Shown: piece after piece, positions 32,859 through 33,911 of the stretch
Position numbering within the stretch: position 1 is the stretch's first letter
How the letters are laid out: each line of letters opens with the position of its first letter
NCBI GenBank assembly: GCA_030530285.1
Contig: JAUMVD010000020.1
Coordinates: 1-33,911, forward strand
Direction of reading: 5' to 3'
DNA: 33,911 bases
Source of the DNA: Bacillota bacterium
Lineage (GTDB): Bacteria; Bacillota; Clostridia; Peptostreptococcales; Anaerovoracaceae
The notes under the pieces: generated by a model
What the model saw: only the letters and a program-made list of their open reading frames with translations
Databases searched by the model: none
What the model was told of the DNA's origin: nothing
Program-made: the position numbers and the translations under genes

Positions 32859-33791
32859 CTATTTCATTGGGGCATACTTGTTAAAAATATAATCGAGGTA
32901 CATTCTTCCCGCTCGTCTAGGTGTCTGCTCGTTCTTGTCCATGATCGGGTTGACTTCTGTGATACACATGCAGTCGATATGTGGTGCCAGTCTCTTTAAC
33001 AATTCGTGCATTTCATATGAGTCAGGACCACATGGTTCATTGGCTGAGCTTCCCGGAGCGATTGCCTGTTCGAATACATCTATATCGATACACAGTGCAA
33101 CTTTGTCTGTACCCTTTGTAACTGTATCAAGCATGTTCTGCACTGTCTTTTCGACGCCATCTGCTCTGAATTTAGCATATGTAATGATATTCATATTTCT
33201 GGAAGTCATGAACGCATAATTTTCTGTAGCCTGCGTGCTTCTGTAACCTCTGGATCCGAAGTGAACGATGTTATCACCCTTAACACGGTCCAAATGGGCA
33301 ATATTAAGTAGAGGTGATGAGTGGGAATACTGACCCTGTTTCAGAAGGTCCGGTCCTTCCCATACGTCCAGATGAGCATCCATGTAGATGACACCCATGT
33401 TTCCATCAAAGCTGTCATGGAGTCCTTTTGCCGCAACATAGTTAATTCCGCAGTCACCGCCGGCAACCATTACGTTGAATCCTGCTTCACATGCTTTTCT
33501 TACTTCATCTGCAAAATAAGCAGTGGAGTAATCCCAGTCGTAAAATCTATAGTCATTGCAGTTTCCGAAATCCTTGACCAGAAGATCACTTGTATCAAGC
33601 ATTTCCCATCTCTCACAATCCAGCAGCTTATTATCACGAATATTGTTGACAACTTTCGCAACAAACTTTCTGATTGCATCCGGGCCCATTCTCGATCCCG
33701 GTGTGCCGTTAACATCACCCTGATCCCATGGAACTCCTACATATCCAAACTTACACTTAGCATCTTTATTCGATTCGAACGATATATTCAT
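32859..33791 (-). CDS. Arginase/agmatinase-family protein with a Cys in the first metal motif
   Basis: The 310-residue protein has the ureohydrolase fold motifs in order: GTPGSRMGPDAIRK near residue 29, GGDCGIN at 111-117, MDAHLDVWE (Asp138, His140, Asp142), SHSSP near 156, and CIDIDVF (Asp236, Asp238) followed by APGSSANEPCG, then TEVNP. The usual first motif is GGDHS, where His binds one metal; here the codon is TGC, giving Cys114. The DP after the DxD motif is also changed (FEQ). It is probably a hydrolase of a guanidino or related C-N substrate, but its metal site must differ. It begins the operon. AAAGGAG lies before the ATG at 33791. Confidence 0.85.
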   Translation of the reverse strand: MNISFESNKDAKCKFGYVGVPWDQGDVNGTPGSRMGPDAIRKFVAKVVNNIRDNKLLDCERWEMLDTSDLLVKDFGNCNDYRFYDWDYSTAYFADEVRKACEAGFNVMVAGGDCGINYVAAKGLHDSFDGNMGVIYMDAHLDVWEGPDLLKQGQYSHSSPLLNIAHLDRVKGDNIVHFGSRGYRSTQATENYAFMTSRNMNIITYAKFRADGVEKTVQNMLDTVTKGTDKVALCIDIDVFEQAIAPGSSANEPCGPDSYEMHELLKRLAPHIDCMCITEVNPIMDKNEQTPRRAGRMYLDYIFNKYAPMK

Positions 33792-33818
33792 GTGTTCTCC
33801 TTTCTTCTCCTTTGAAAT

Positions 33819-33839
33819 AATAATTAGCTAGCTATTATT
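33819..33839. promoter_or_regulatory. Near-perfect palindrome upstream of the ureohydrolase operon
   Basis: AATAAT (33819-33824) and ATTATT (33834-33839) flank AGCTAGCT, making a 21-base palindrome with one extra T. It is about 28 bases before the ATG and overlaps a weak -10-like TAATAG (TTGCTA at 33854-33859, 16-base gap). TTGACC at 33867-33872 is another possible -35. A repressor site is plausible but unproven. Confidence 0.4.
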
Positions 33840-33911
33840 CACGCCTAATTATTTAGCAACTGTACTGGTCAAGTAAAATTGTAATAGAGTAACTCATTTT
33901 ATGCTACTTTT

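Overview
The window looks like a piece of an anaerobic Firmicutes (class Clostridia) chromosome. The evidence is an energy-converting [NiFe] hydrogenase operon, an acyl-CoA dehydrogenase/EtfBA set, a T-box leader, a TasA/SipW surface-fibre locus and the order ffs-dnaX-yaaK-recR. A family-level guess (Family XIII/Anaerovoracaceae-like) is only inference. All genes I accept are on the minus strand, so transcription runs from high to low coordinates. I see no tRNA, rRNA, CRISPR array or transposase.

Layout from high to low coordinates. (1) 33.8-29.7 kb: a four-gene operon with an altered arginase/agmatinase-family protein, a nitrilase-family amidase, a TPP enzyme without its PYR domain, and an OFA-type MFS transporter, closed by a strong terminator. 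By eye this stretch is more AT-rich than 10-29 kb. (2) 29.4-25.0 kb: a surface-fibre operon with a TasA-like protein, a membrane-anchored TasA-like protein, the signal peptidase SipW, a small TasA-like protein and a large secreted adhesin. (3) 24.9-23.1 kb: a T-box leader whose predicted specifier codon is UGG (Trp), followed by a trpB2-type tryptophan synthase beta gene. (4) 23.0-13.4 kb: one tightly packed run: acyl-CoA dehydrogenase, etfB, etfA, site-2 protease, pcrA, ligA, AIR-synthase-like protein, PrsW-like protease. Several junctions are overlapping ATGA stop/starts. (5) 13.4-10.6 kb: SRP RNA with a near-consensus promoter, then dnaX, the yaaK/ebfC nucleoid protein gene and recR. (6) 10.5-8.1 kb: an APC-family amino-acid permease and a signal-peptidase-I homologue that has lost both catalytic residues. 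(7) 7.9-1.9 kb: a complete echABCDEF hydrogenase operon with its own promoter and terminator. (8) 1.76-0.09 kb: a secreted or lipoprotein-type surface protein of unknown function.

How the genes fit together: Ech would couple ferredoxin oxidation to H2 formation and ion translocation. The acyl-CoA dehydrogenase with EtfBA is the other flavin/ferredoxin-level redox module, so both fit an amino-acid- or acid-fermenting anaerobe. The amino-acid permease and the nitrogen-compound operon at the right end agree with that lifestyle.

The most unusual points are these. EchF is expanded to eight predicted [4Fe-4S] sites by a recent internal duplication. The LepB homologue lacks the Ser/Lys dyad. The acyl-CoA dehydrogenase lacks the usual catalytic Glu. 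In the right-hand operon, the ureohydrolase has Cys for a metal-ligand His and the TPP enzyme has only the cofactor-binding half. That operon may be an undescribed catabolic module; its substrate cannot be told from sequence alone.
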